Part shown: in pieces, positions 18,813-27,195 of the stretch
How positions within the stretch are numbered: position 1 is the first letter of the stretch
Layout: every line of letters starts with the position of its first letter
Assembly: GCF_030246845.1 (NCBI RefSeq)
Contig: NZ_CP126889.1
Span: 4,211,001 to 4,275,000 of the forward strand
From: Enhydrobacter sp.
Lineage (GTDB): Bacteria; Pseudomonadota; Alphaproteobacteria; Reyranellales; Reyranellaceae
Direction of reading: 5' to 3'
Length of the DNA: 64,000 nt
The notes under the pieces: generated by a model
What the model was told of the DNA's origin: nothing
Databases searched by the model: none
What the model saw: the letters and a program-made list of their open reading frames with translations, nothing else
Position numbers and translations under genes: made by a program

Positions 18813-19759
18813 GAGCCTATCCGGAAAGAACTTGAGTCGGAAGAATCTGTTGTGATTCATTGTTCGGCACTCTGTGGTTTGAGACAGGTGCCAGATGTGG
18901 ACGACAGAGCATCGTCGGGCTCATGAGCGCAAGGCGCTGCGCTACCCCAGCGATTTGACGGATGCGGAATGGGCACTGGTGGCGCCGCTGATTCCCCCCG
19001 CCCGCCGTGGCGGGCGGCCGCGCGACGTCAATATGCGGGAAGTGCTGAACGCCGTGTTCTATCTGCTGTCGACCGGTTGCCAGTGGGACGCCTTGCCCAA
19101 AGACCTGCCGCCCAAGAGCACGGTGTACGACTATTTTGCGCTCTGGCGCTCGGATCGGACTCTGCTGCGCCTGCATCAGGCCCTGTATGTCCAGGTGCGC
19201 GAGGCGGCGGGACGCAAGCCCGAGCCGACAGTAGCAATCCTCGACAGTCAGAGCGCCAAAGCGGCGCAAAAAGGGGGGCCTCGATCGATCCGCAAGGCTA
19301 CGACGCGGGCAAGAAGGTGACCGGTCGCAAGCGACATATCGTCGTCGATACGCTCGGCCTGTTGCTGAACGTCGTCGTCCATCGCGCCAATGTGCAGGAT
19401 CGCGACGGCGTCCGCCGGCTGCTGCGCAACGCAAGACGCCGCTTTCCCTCGATCCTCAAACTCTTCGCTGATGCCGGTTATCAAGGGCCACGCGTCGCCC
19501 AAGTCGTTGCCGATATCGGCTCCTGGCAGATCGAAATCGTCAAGCGCACCGAGGCGCACAACTTCAGCGTTCTGCCCAAGCGATGGATCGTCGAGCGAAC
19601 CTTCGCCTGGATCTCTCGCAACCGCAGGCTCGCTCGTGACTTCGAACGCTACGCCTGCACCGTCGTCGCCTTCATTCGCCTTGCCATGATCCGACTCATG
19701 CTCAGGCGCTTGACCAGGCCAATACATTGTTCCTGAATCACAACTTCTCGGATCGGCTC
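18813..19759 (+). mobile_element. IS5-family (IS427-like) insertion sequence, 947 bp
   Basis: The ends are imperfect 16-bp inverted repeats: GAGCCTATCCGGAAAG at 18813 and the complement of GAGCCGATCCGAGAAG at 19744-19759 (13 of 16 match). A TTA trinucleotide is present directly on both sides (18810-18812 and 19760-19762), fitting a TNA-type target duplication. Inside is one transposase split over two frames. It landed in the 7-base gap between the stop of the upstream gene and the stop of the convergent DsbA-like gene, so neither was broken. The intact ends and flanks suggest a fairly recent insertion. Confidence 0.88.
18895..19736 (+). CDS. IS5-family DDE transposase made by -1 frameshift
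   Basis: The first frame (18895-19320) encodes the N-terminal DUF4096-type region LTDAEWALVAPLIPPARRGGRPR and the first catalytic Asp in VAILDSQSAKAA. The second frame holds GYDAGKKVTGRKRHIVVDTLG, LFADAGYQGP with the second Asp, and WIVERTFAWISRNRRLARDFE with the catalytic Glu. A5G6 at 19268-19278 lies at the point where a -1 shift joins the frames to give about 280 residues reading KGGASIDPQGYDAG. This may be programmed frameshifting, as in other IS427 relatives, or an inactivating indel; the exact join favours the former. Confidence 0.85.
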
Positions 19760-19764
19760 TTAGA

Positions 19765-20541
19765 CTAGCCCTTGCGGGCCTCGGCGATCAGTTGCTTCAG
19801 CGTGTCGGCGTCGACCGCACCCGGCACGAACTGGTTGCCGATCACGAACGCCGGCGTGCCGCGCACATCGAGTGCCTGGGCGAGGGCCTGGTTGCGCTTG
19901 AGGATGTCGTCCAGCTTCGGATCTTCCATGTCCTTCTGGAGCCGGGCCACATCGATGCCGACGGACGTGGCGATCTGCAGGATCCGGTCGAGGTCGAGCT
20001 TGCCGTTGAACGACATCAACGCGTCGTGAAAGGCTTCGTGCTTGTGCTGGTTGCGCGAGGCGAGCGCAGCCAGGGCGGCCATGCGCGACGCTTCTCCCAA
20101 GATGGGCAGATCCTTGTGGACGAGCTTGACCTTGCCGTCCGCCGCGACGACCGATTTGACGGCCGGGAAGGAGCGCTTGCAGTAGGGGCACTGGTAGTCG
20201 CTGAACTCGACGATGGTGACGTCACCGTTGGGATTGCCGGAGATCGGGCTGTCCGGATCGCTCGTCAGCTCCTTGCGATGTTCCTGGATGGCCTTCTGGA
20301 CGGCCGAGTCGCGCTCGACATTCTGCTTGCGCTCGAGAGCCTGCATGGCCTCGACGAGGACCTCCGGATGGGTCACGAGGTAGTCGTGGATGCTGCGGTC
20401 GAGGTCTGATCGGCTGGCGTTGCCTTTGTCCGCGACGGCGGGCGAAGAGGCGGTGACGGCAACGGGTGCCGTCGCGTGGCCGGCGACGAGCCCGCCGACC
20501 GCGATCAGGATGGCGCAAAGAAGGAGGAGAGGGAGACGCAT
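19765..20541 (-). CDS. DsbA-family thiol:disulfide protein
   Basis: The 258-residue protein starts MRLPLLLLCAILIAVGG, an export signal or anchor, with AGGAG upstream of ATG 20541. A coiled N-terminal part (SIHDYLVTHPEVLVEAMQAL) resembles the dimerising region of Com1/ScsC-like proteins. The thioredoxin-fold catalytic site is CPYC in VEFSDYQCPYCKRSF (about residues 117-120), and the cis-Pro loop is RGTPAFVIGN. It should oxidise or isomerise disulfides in the periplasm. It follows the M48 protease gene by about 37 bases on the same strand. Confidence 0.88.
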   Translation of the reverse strand: MRLPLLLLCAILIAVGGLVAGHATAPVAVTASSPAVADKGNASRSDLDRSIHDYLVTHPEVLVEAMQALERKQNVERDSAVQKAIQEHRKELTSDPDSPISGNPNGDVTIVEFSDYQCPYCKRSFPAVKSVVAADGKVKLVHKDLPILGEASRMAALAALASRNQHKHEAFHDALMSFNGKLDLDRILQIATSVGIDVARLQKDMEDPKLDDILKRNQALAQALDVRGTPAFVIGNQFVPGAVDADTLKQLIAEARKG

Positions 20542-20578
20542 TGGATGCTCCTGGAGGAGGGGAGGGGATCGACGCCGC

Positions 20579-21949
20579 TCAACGTCGGCTCGGTCGCGAG
20601 TCGATGTAGGCCTTGATGTCCTGTGCACGCTGCCAGGCGGGCGTGCCCGGCTTCAATTGGCGGACAGCGCTGTCGGCAAGCGCCTGCGCCTCGGTCGGCT
20701 GTCCGCGGCGGATGGCCATTTCCGCCCGGGCCAGCGAGGTCATGCCGTGATTATTGAGCCGCGCATAGCCGATCGACATCAGTCGCCAGAACTCGAAGCT
20801 GTCGCCTTCGCTTTGTCGGGCGACTTCGAGGTTGCGGACGGCCTCCTGGTCGTTCGCCGCATTGTTCGTTCCGAGCAGCGCGGTCGCGAGCTCGACCTTC
20901 AGGATGCCGGCGCCGGGCAGGAGCTGGACGGCCTTGCGATAGGCAGGCACCGACTCGGCGACGTGCCCGTTCTCGTACAGCATCTGCCCCTTGAGCTCGT
21001 GGAAATACGGATCGTTGGGATGTTCCTTGAGTAGTCCGTCGATGGTGAGCAGCGCCGATCCCAGTGCGCCGGTGCGATAGAGCGCGATGGCGCGGGCGTA
21101 GCGTGCTGGAACCGCGCGGTCGCCCTCGTGGTAGCGCTGCAAGGCTGCGTTGGGCGCGGTGAAGCCATAGAGCTTCGCGACCATCCGCGCGTGCATCTCG
21201 ACGAACTGCGGCGAGTCTGGGACGTTGGCGTAGGGCGAGCGCGCGGTTGCCCGGTCGAAGGTCGCGATGCGCTCCGGCGTGAGTGGATGGTCGGTCAGAT
21301 AGGGGTCGCGTCGGCCGATCTGCAGGCGCTCCTGATGCTCCAGGATGCGCAGGAACTGTGCCGTCCCCTTGGGCGATTGGTGGGTGCGCTCGAGATAGGT
21401 GATGGCGGCCTGGTCGGCGGCGGCCTCCTGCGCCTGCGAGTACTGCAGATAGGAATAGAGCGTGCCGGGGATCGGCGTGCCGCCCGGGCCGGTCGGTCCG
21501 CCGCGACCCATGCCGCCGCCGGCGGCCGCACCGCCGGCCATGGCGGCGCCGCCCAGCAGCATCTCGAGAATCTGCAGCGTGCTCAGCCGGCGCAGTTCCT
21601 CCTGCTGGCGCGCGAGATGGCCGCCCGCGATATGACCGGTTTCGTGCGCCAGCACGCCGATCAGTTGATTGGGCGTTTCGGTGCGCATCAGCAAGCCGGT
21701 GTTGATGAAGATCCTTTGCCCACCGGCGACGAATGCATTGAGGCTGTTGTCCTGGACGATCATGATCTGCACCGCCTCCGGATCGAGTCCGGCGACGCGC
21801 CAGATCGGCGTCAGGAACGTGCGAATTGTGTTCTCGATCTCGGCGTCGCGGACGAGATTGAGGCGTTGACCTTGCTGCGCACTCGCGGCACGAAACGGCG
21901 CCAGCGCGAACAGCGCGAGAGAGAAGAGGGTGATGATGCGTCTAAGCAC
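20579..21949 (-). CDS. M48 zinc metalloprotease with TPR repeats (BepA/YfgC-like)
   Basis: BepA-type proteases act in the periplasm on outer-membrane protein assembly. With the GTG start at 21949 the protein has 456 residues and a clear signal peptide (LRRIITLFSLALFALAP, cleavage after ASA). HETGH at about 102-106 is the zinc site, with the third ligand expected in AQEAAADQAAI. A Gly-rich loop and a TPR-containing C-terminal half follow. The open frame also allows GTG 21982. I prefer 21949 because a possible promoter (TTGACG 21998-21993, TAGCCT 21975-21970, 17 bases apart) would start transcription between them. No ribosome site is obvious. Confidence 0.87.
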   Translation of the reverse strand: MLRRIITLFSLALFALAPFRAASAQQGQRLNLVRDAEIENTIRTFLTPIWRVAGLDPEAVQIMIVQDNSLNAFVAGGQRIFINTGLLMRTETPNQLIGVLAHETGHIAGGHLARQQEELRRLSTLQILEMLLGGAAMAGGAAAGGGMGRGGPTGPGGTPIPGTLYSYLQYSQAQEAAADQAAITYLERTHQSPKGTAQFLRILEHQERLQIGRRDPYLTDHPLTPERIATFDRATARSPYANVPDSPQFVEMHARMVAKLYGFTAPNAALQRYHEGDRAVPARYARAIALYRTGALGSALLTIDGLLKEHPNDPYFHELKGQMLYENGHVAESVPAYRKAVQLLPGAGILKVELATALLGTNNAANDQEAVRNLEVARQSEGDSFEFWRLMSIGYARLNNHGMTSLARAEMAIRRGQPTEAQALADSAVRQLKPGTPAWQRAQDIKAYIDSRPSRR

Positions 21950-21998
21950 GGGCGGCACGCGTTGCGCGCAGGCTAGGAACACGGGATCAAGTCGTCAA

Positions 21999-23312
21999 TT
22001 GCGCAGCCTGGCGCTGTGCGCGCTGCTTTTGCTGTCGGCTTGTGGCGGAAATGAGACAGATCGACAGAACGCGCTCAATCCGGCGGGCATGGCGCCGCCG
22101 AAGGCAGGCTACAGCAACATCTTCGGACGCACCGAGAAGTTCGCTGCCGTGTCGGCGGACGAGGGACAGGCGGCCGAGGCGGGTCGGACCATCCTGCAGG
22201 AAGGCGGCAACGCGACCGATGCCGCAGTCGCGATGTATTTCGCCATGGCCGTTACCCTGCCCTCCGCGGCGGGCCTCGGCGCGTCCGGCGTCTGCATCGT
22301 GCACGATGCCAAGACGAGGGCGGCGGAAGCCTTCGTTTTCGCGCCCGTTGCCGCCCCCGGGCCGATCAACGGCGTATCGTTCACCGTGCCCAATGCCGTG
22401 CGGGCGATGGCCCTCATGCAGATCCGCCACGGCCAGGCGCGTTGGGAGCTCGACCTTGCGCCCAGCGAGAAAATGGCGAGCCTGGGCGTTCCGGTCTCGC
22501 GCGCCCTCGCGCGTGACCTGGCAGCGGGTGCTGCGTCCCTGAACGACGATGCGCGGCGCGTCTTTGCCCGCAATGGCACCCCGCTCGGCCAAGGCGATCG
22601 TCTCGTTCAATCCGATCTCGCCACCACTCTGGTCGCGATCCGGCGCGGCAACGGCGTCGACTTCTTCCAGGGCAACTTCGCCAGACGCCTGTCCGATCAG
22701 ATTGCGCAGCTTGGCGGCAGCCTTCCGGTCGAAGCCTTGCGCAATGCCGTGCCAAAGGCGGTGACGCCGCCGTCCGAAAGCGACGGCGGCTATCGCGTCT
22801 ATGCCGCTCCGCCGCCGATGGCCGGTGCGAGTGCGCTGGCCGGCTGGAAGGGCGAGCCCGCGCCGGCTGCCGCGACGCCGACCGATTCGGGCGGCTTCTC
22901 CGGCCTCGCCGCCGTGGATGAAAAAGGCAATGCGACGGCCTGCAGCTTGTCGATGGGGCGCCTCTTTGGCACCGGCCTGATGGCGCCAGGGACAGGCATG
23001 CTGCTGGGAGCGCCGACCGCGGACAGCACGGCCGTGAGCCCGGTCGTGATCGGCAACCCCAACAACGGCGAGTTCAAGTTCGCCGGCGCGGGCGGCGGCC
23101 TGCCGACCGCGAGCTATGTCACCGGCGCCATCGCCCGGGCTGCCGTCGAGGGCGGACTTCCTGTGCTGAGTGCGCTGGCCAGGAACGCGGGCCGAGGCGG
23201 CTACGTGAACGCCCTCGCCTGCCCCAACGGCATCCGAAGCGGCGGCGCGACGTGCCAGGCCGGAGCGGACCCGGCCGGGTTGGGCGCCGCGCTGATCGCG
23301 ACAGCGCAGTGA
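21999..23312 (+). CDS. Gamma-glutamyltransferase-like lipoprotein, probably without the standard nucleophile motif
   Basis: The 437-residue frame starts at a TTG giving LRSLALCALLLLSACGG, a lipoprotein signal with lipobox LSAC; a longer frame from 21930 would overlap the divergent protease gene. The GGT fold is recognisable: VSADEGQAAEAGRTILQEGGNATDAAVA, LPSAAGLGASGVCIVHD, and GMLLGAPTADSTAVSPVV near the end. Around the autoprocessing site the family pattern T-x-H-x-S is missing; the sequence reads TPTDSGGFSGLAAVDEKGNA. It may be a non-processing homologue or use a different nucleophile. Neighbours give no substrate. Confidence 0.75.
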   Translation: MRSLALCALLLLSACGGNETDRQNALNPAGMAPPKAGYSNIFGRTEKFAAVSADEGQAAEAGRTILQEGGNATDAAVAMYFAMAVTLPSAAGLGASGVCIVHDAKTRAAEAFVFAPVAAPGPINGVSFTVPNAVRAMALMQIRHGQARWELDLAPSEKMASLGVPVSRALARDLAAGAASLNDDARRVFARNGTPLGQGDRLVQSDLATTLVAIRRGNGVDFFQGNFARRLSDQIAQLGGSLPVEALRNAVPKAVTPPSESDGGYRVYAAPPPMAGASALAGWKGEPAPAAATPTDSGGFSGLAAVDEKGNATACSLSMGRLFGTGLMAPGTGMLLGAPTADSTAVSPVVIGNPNNGEFKFAGAGGGLPTASYVTGAIARAAVEGGLPVLSALARNAGRGGYVNALACPNGIRSGGATCQAGADPAGLGAALIATAQ

Positions 23313-23317
23313 CGCCC

Positions 23318-24469
23318 ATGTCACGCTCCGCATCGCGTCGTTCGGGCGCCGTCGATCCGTTCATCGTCATGGATGTCATGGCGGCGGCGGCCGAGAAGGA
23401 GGCAGCCGGCGACACCGTCATCCATCTCGAGGTGGGCCAGCCCAGCACGCCGGCGCCCAAGGAGGCGTTGATCGCGGCGCACGCCGCGCTCGACAGCGAT
23501 CGCATCGGCTATGTCGCGGCGCTCGGCCTGCCGGCGTTGCGCGAACGAATCGCGCGACACTATCGCGATACCTATGGCTGCGAGGTTTCGCCCGAACGCG
23601 TGATCGTCACCACCGGCTCGTCGGGCGGCTTCCCGCTCGCCTTTCTTGCAAGCTTCGACGCTGGCGACCGCGTGGCGCTGGCCGCACCAGGCTATCCCGC
23701 CTATCGCAATATCCTGGCCGCACTCGATCTCGAAGCGGTCGACCTGCCGACCTCGGCCGCCGACCGATTCCAGCCGACCGTCGAGGCGCTCGAAAAGGCG
23801 GGGCCGATCGTCGGCCTGATCGTGGCGAGTCCCTCCAACCCCACGGGCACGATGGTGACGCGCCGCGAGCTCGCGGCCATCGCCGAATGGTGCGAGCGAC
23901 GCGGCGTGCGACTGATCTCTGATGAGATCTATCACGGCATCGTCTACGAGGGCGAGGCAGTCTCCGCTGCGGAGGTGTCGGAGCAGGCGATCGTGGTCAA
24001 CAGCTTCTCCAAGTATTTCTCGATGACCGGTTGGCGCGTCGGCTGGCTGGTCGTGCCGCCGGAGCTGGTGCGGCCGATCGAGCGTCTGTCGCAGAACTTC
24101 TTCATCTCCGTGCCGACGCTCAGCCAGCACGCGGCGATCGCCGCCTTCGATTGCCGCGACGAGCTCGACGGCCATGTCCGTCGCTATCGCGCCAATCGCG
24201 ACCTGCTGCTGGCCGGCCTGCCGGCGGCGGGCCTCGACCGGCTGACGCCGGCCCAGGGGGCGTTCTATCTCTATGCCGACATCTCGCATCTCACCAACGA
24301 CAGCCGCGACTTCTGCAAGCGCATGCTGCAGGAGGCCGGTGTCGCGACGACGCCGGGCGTGGATTTCGATCGGCTGCGGGGGGCCGGAACCCTGCGCATC
24401 TCCTTCGCCGGCTCGACGCCGGAAATGGAGGAGGCCGTGCGTCGTCTGAAGGCCTGGAGGATGAAATGA
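23318..24469 (+). CDS. Class I/II pyridoxal-phosphate aminotransferase
   Basis: The 383-residue enzyme belongs to fold-type I aminotransferases (aspartate/aromatic group). It shows GQPSTPAPKEALIAA, the IGYVAALGLPALRERIA segment, VIVTTGSSGGFPLAF, the SPSNPTGTMVTRREL loop, SDEIYHGIVY and the PLP lysine in VNSFSKYFSMTGWRVGW (about residue 232). The C-terminal arginine site is in GTLRISFAGSTPEMEEAV. The amino donor cannot be told from sequence. Start ATG 23318 lies 5 bases after the GGT-like gene and its stop overlaps the next start. Confidence 0.9.
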   Translation: MSRSASRRSGAVDPFIVMDVMAAAAEKEAAGDTVIHLEVGQPSTPAPKEALIAAHAALDSDRIGYVAALGLPALRERIARHYRDTYGCEVSPERVIVTTGSSGGFPLAFLASFDAGDRVALAAPGYPAYRNILAALDLEAVDLPTSAADRFQPTVEALEKAGPIVGLIVASPSNPTGTMVTRRELAAIAEWCERRGVRLISDEIYHGIVYEGEAVSAAEVSEQAIVVNSFSKYFSMTGWRVGWLVVPPELVRPIERLSQNFFISVPTLSQHAAIAAFDCRDELDGHVRRYRANRDLLLAGLPAAGLDRLTPAQGAFYLYADISHLTNDSRDFCKRMLQEAGVATTPGVDFDRLRGAGTLRISFAGSTPEMEEAVRRLKAWRMK

Positions 24470-25467
24470 GGATCGCAATCGTGGCGCTGCTGGCAACGAT
24501 CGTCGTCACGCCGGCCTGGGCGCAGACCGGTCCGAGCTTCGACTGCTCGAAGGCGTCGACGGCGATCGAGAAGACGATCTGCGGCCGGCCGGAACTGGCC
24601 AGGGCCGACCGGGCGATGGCCGGGGCATACGGCGCCCTTGCCGCGAAGCTGACCGGCGCTGCAAAGGACCACTTGATGAAAGATCAGGCGCACTGGATCG
24701 CCTCGCGCGACAAGGCCTGCACCGGCGGTGCCGAAGAGATCGCGCGCTGTCTCGGGCAGCGCTACGCGGCGCGCCTGGAGAACCTCCAGGCGTTCGGCCA
24801 GGAGACCTATCCCTTCATCAGCGGGCAGACGCTCTTCAAGGAAGGGAAGGTCGGCAAGGTCGGCTACGCCATCGACGCCGCCTGGCCGCGGTTCGACGGC
24901 ACGACGGCGGACTTTTCGGCATTCAACCGCCATCTCGCCGATCTCGCCCGCAAGGCGGGCGACGAGGCGATCCCCGATCGTCATGCCGGAGCCGATGCAT
25001 CGTTCGAGCAGACCTGGACCTACGATCAGTACTTCACACTGCAGCGGCCGTCGGCCGATGCCGTCGCCGTGGCGATCAGGTTCTACGGCTATACCGGCGG
25101 TGCGCACGGCATGAGCGGAACCACCGCCTATCTTGTCGACCTGCGCAGCGGGCGGGCCGTCCCGCCCAGCGCCGTCTTCGCCAGGGGCGACGGCTGGCTC
25201 AAGGTGCTCGTGCCGTTGGTGCACGACGATCTCAAGAAGCAGTTCGACGCCGGCAAGCCGGGCTTCGAGGATGCGATCACGCCGGACAAGCTCGCCAAGC
25301 TCCTGCACGAGGCGGATCACTACTACTACCGGCGCGACAAGCTCGAGCTGATCTTCGACGCCTATGTCGTTGGACCATACGTGTCCGGCCCGTTCACCGT
25401 CGACATCCCCTACGCGACCCTGAAGCCGCTTCTGGCCGCCGAAGGGCCGCTCGGCAGCCTTCGCTAG
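24466..25467 (+). CDS. Exported DUF1311 (LprI-like) plus DUF3298 protein
   Basis: The 333-residue protein has a signal peptide (MRIAIVALLATIVVTPAWA). A LprI-like domain follows, with FDCSKASTAIEKTICGRPELARAD and cysteine spacing typical of this lysozyme-inhibitor-related family. Then comes a C-terminal DUF3298-like domain with YGYTGGAHGMSGTTAYLVDL. Such proteins are periplasmic and may bind cell-wall-active enzymes; a function here is inferred only. The ATG overlaps the aminotransferase stop. Its TAG shares the four bases CTAG (25464-25467) with the stop of the convergent gene. Confidence 0.8.
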   Translation: MRIAIVALLATIVVTPAWAQTGPSFDCSKASTAIEKTICGRPELARADRAMAGAYGALAAKLTGAAKDHLMKDQAHWIASRDKACTGGAEEIARCLGQRYAARLENLQAFGQETYPFISGQTLFKEGKVGKVGYAIDAAWPRFDGTTADFSAFNRHLADLARKAGDEAIPDRHAGADASFEQTWTYDQYFTLQRPSADAVAVAIRFYGYTGGAHGMSGTTAYLVDLRSGRAVPPSAVFARGDGWLKVLVPLVHDDLKKQFDAGKPGFEDAITPDKLAKLLHEADHYYYRRDKLELIFDAYVVGPYVSGPFTVDIPYATLKPLLAAEGPLGSLR

Positions 25468-25943
25468 TGGAGCTTGCGGCGGTCGCGCAGCGGCGGGGCG
25501 GCCGACGCGGCCGTTGCCTGCCGACGCTCCTCGACGGCGGGGACGGGAGCGGAGTGGTGGCCGAGGATGTGCCACCTGTCGTTCAGGCGAACGAAGCTGT
25601 TGGTCGCCATGAGCTGGCCGTTGGCCAGGATCTCGCGACAGACGACCAGGGCGAGACCGCTGCGGCCCACGATCCATTCGTCGGTGCAGCGCACGCGCGG
25701 CGACTCCGGATGGCGCATGATGGCGCGCCAGCTCGCCATGATTGCCGCCCGGTCGAGCAACGGCGCCTGCCCGGGATGCAGGCAGACCATCGCCCCGGTC
25801 GGTGCCCACAGCAGATCCATCGCGTCGTGGTCGCGATCGTTGAAGGCGCGGTAGAAGGCGCGATTGGCGGCCAGGACCGCCTCGCGCTCCTCGTCGTCGA
25901 ATTCCGCCAGGAGCAGCGGCAGGCGGGGCGAGCGGCGCGGCAT
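25464..25943 (-). CDS. SnoaL/NTF2-like domain protein
   Basis: The 159-residue protein has the cone-shaped NTF2-like fold pattern: VLAANRAFYRAFNDRDHDAMDLLWAP, VCLHPGQAPLLDRAAIMASW, then strands GLALVVCREIL and MATNSFVRLNDRWHILGHH. The closest type is the DUF4440/SnoaL-3 group, whose members include enzymes and ligand-binding proteins without a common reaction. It stands alone on the minus strand between the DUF1311 gene and an acyl-CoA dehydrogenase gene. The last 20 residues are a charged tail. Confidence 0.82.
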   Translation of the reverse strand: MPRRSPRLPLLLAEFDDEEREAVLAANRAFYRAFNDRDHDAMDLLWAPTGAMVCLHPGQAPLLDRAAIMASWRAIMRHPESPRVRCTDEWIVGRSGLALVVCREILANGQLMATNSFVRLNDRWHILGHHSAPVPAVEERRQATAASAAPPLRDRRKLH

Positions 25944-26020
25944 TCGATCTCCGAAACTCCGTGGTTGCGCGCCGTAGCTTTAGCCGACAGAGAGGAGCCG
26001 TCCAACTGTCGAGAACGACG

Positions 26021-27178
26021 ATGTCCATTCCCAAGCTCGAATTCCCGCCGTTCCATCTGCCCAGCGAGGCCGAAATGCTGCGCGAGGAGGTGCGCACCTT
26101 CCTCGAGGAGACGCTGCCCCGGATCAAGACCGAGGACCGGTTCGCGAGCTGGAACACGCCCTCGCCGGAGTTCAGCCGCGAGATGGGCAAGAAGGGCTGG
26201 ATCGGCATCACCTGGCCGAAGAAGTACGGCGGATCGGAGAAGAGTTTTCTCGATCGCTACGTTGTCACCGAGGAGCTGCTGGGCAACAGTGCGCCGGCCG
26301 GCTCGCACTGGGTCGCCGACCGGCAGTCCGGCCCGCTGCTGCTGCGCTTCGGCAGCGAAGAGCAGCGCCAGGCGATCCTGCCACGCATCACCAGGGGCGA
26401 ATGCTTCTTCAGCATCGGCATGAGCGAGCCCGACTCGGGTTCGGATCTCGCCTCGGTGCGCACGCGTGCCGAGCCGGTGCCCGGCGGTTTCCGCGTCAAC
26501 GGCACCAAGGTCTGGACTTCGGGCGCGCACCGCAATCACTACTGCATCGCACTGGTGCGCACCTCCGGCCAGCATGGCGACCGCCACAAGGGGCTGAGCC
26601 AGATCCTGGTCGATCTCAAGACGCCCGGCGTCACCATCCGGCCGATCATCAATCTCGCCGGCCGGCACGACTGGAACGAGGTGACGTTCAGTGACGCCTT
26701 CATCCCGGAGAGCTGCCTGATCGGCAACGAGGGCGACGGCTGGCTGCAGGTGACGAGCGAGCTTGCCTTCGAACGGTCCGGCCCGGAGCGCTTTCTGCAG
26801 AATTTCTATGTCCTGCGCGAGCTGGTGCGGGTGCTGGGCCGCCAGCCCGCGCGCCGGGTGGCGTCCGTTCTCGGCCGGCTGGTCGCCCGTCTCTGGACCC
26901 TGCGGCAGATGTCGGTTGCGGTCGCGGGCATGATGCAGGGCGGAAAGTCGCCCGCCATCGAGGCGGCGCTCGTCAAGGATCTCGGCACGATCTACCAGCA
27001 GGACCTGCCCGAGGTGGCGCGCACCCTCGCCGAGTCGGATGCCACCACCGAGGAGGACATGGCCGACTTCCTCGATATCGCGCAGTACGCCACCATCATG
27101 GCGCCGAGCTACACCATCCAGGGCGGTACGACCCAGGTCCTGCGCGGCATTGTCGCCCGTGGTCTGGGATTGCGGTGA
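26021..27178 (+). CDS. Acyl-CoA dehydrogenase (larger member of a pair)
   Basis: The enzyme oxidises an acyl-CoA at C2-C3 and passes electrons to ETF. The 385-residue protein has the family order: N-terminal helices, FFSIGMSEPDSGSDLASVRTRA of the flavin-binding middle domain, VNGTKVWTSGAHRNHYCIALVRT, and a C-terminal helical domain ending IQGGTTQVLRGIVARGLGL. ATG 26021 is chosen because upstream codons are not family-like; the ribosome site is weak. A second acyl-CoA dehydrogenase gene follows after about 17 bases. The pair is a likely hetero-oligomer, as known for steroid and side-chain degrading ACADs. Confidence 0.9.
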   Translation: MSIPKLEFPPFHLPSEAEMLREEVRTFLEETLPRIKTEDRFASWNTPSPEFSREMGKKGWIGITWPKKYGGSEKSFLDRYVVTEELLGNSAPAGSHWVADRQSGPLLLRFGSEEQRQAILPRITRGECFFSIGMSEPDSGSDLASVRTRAEPVPGGFRVNGTKVWTSGAHRNHYCIALVRTSGQHGDRHKGLSQILVDLKTPGVTIRPIINLAGRHDWNEVTFSDAFIPESCLIGNEGDGWLQVTSELAFERSGPERFLQNFYVLRELVRVLGRQPARRVASVLGRLVARLWTLRQMSVAVAGMMQGGKSPAIEAALVKDLGTIYQQDLPEVARTLAESDATTEEDMADFLDIAQYATIMAPSYTIQGGTTQVLRGIVARGLGLR

Positions 27179-27195
27179 GAAAGGAGATGACGACG

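Noticed and set aside
19765..20628. 29-residue N-terminal extension of the DsbA-like protein
   Set aside because: The internal ATG at 20541 has a ribosome site and begins a proper signal peptide. The extension is Arg-rich and unlike an export signal.
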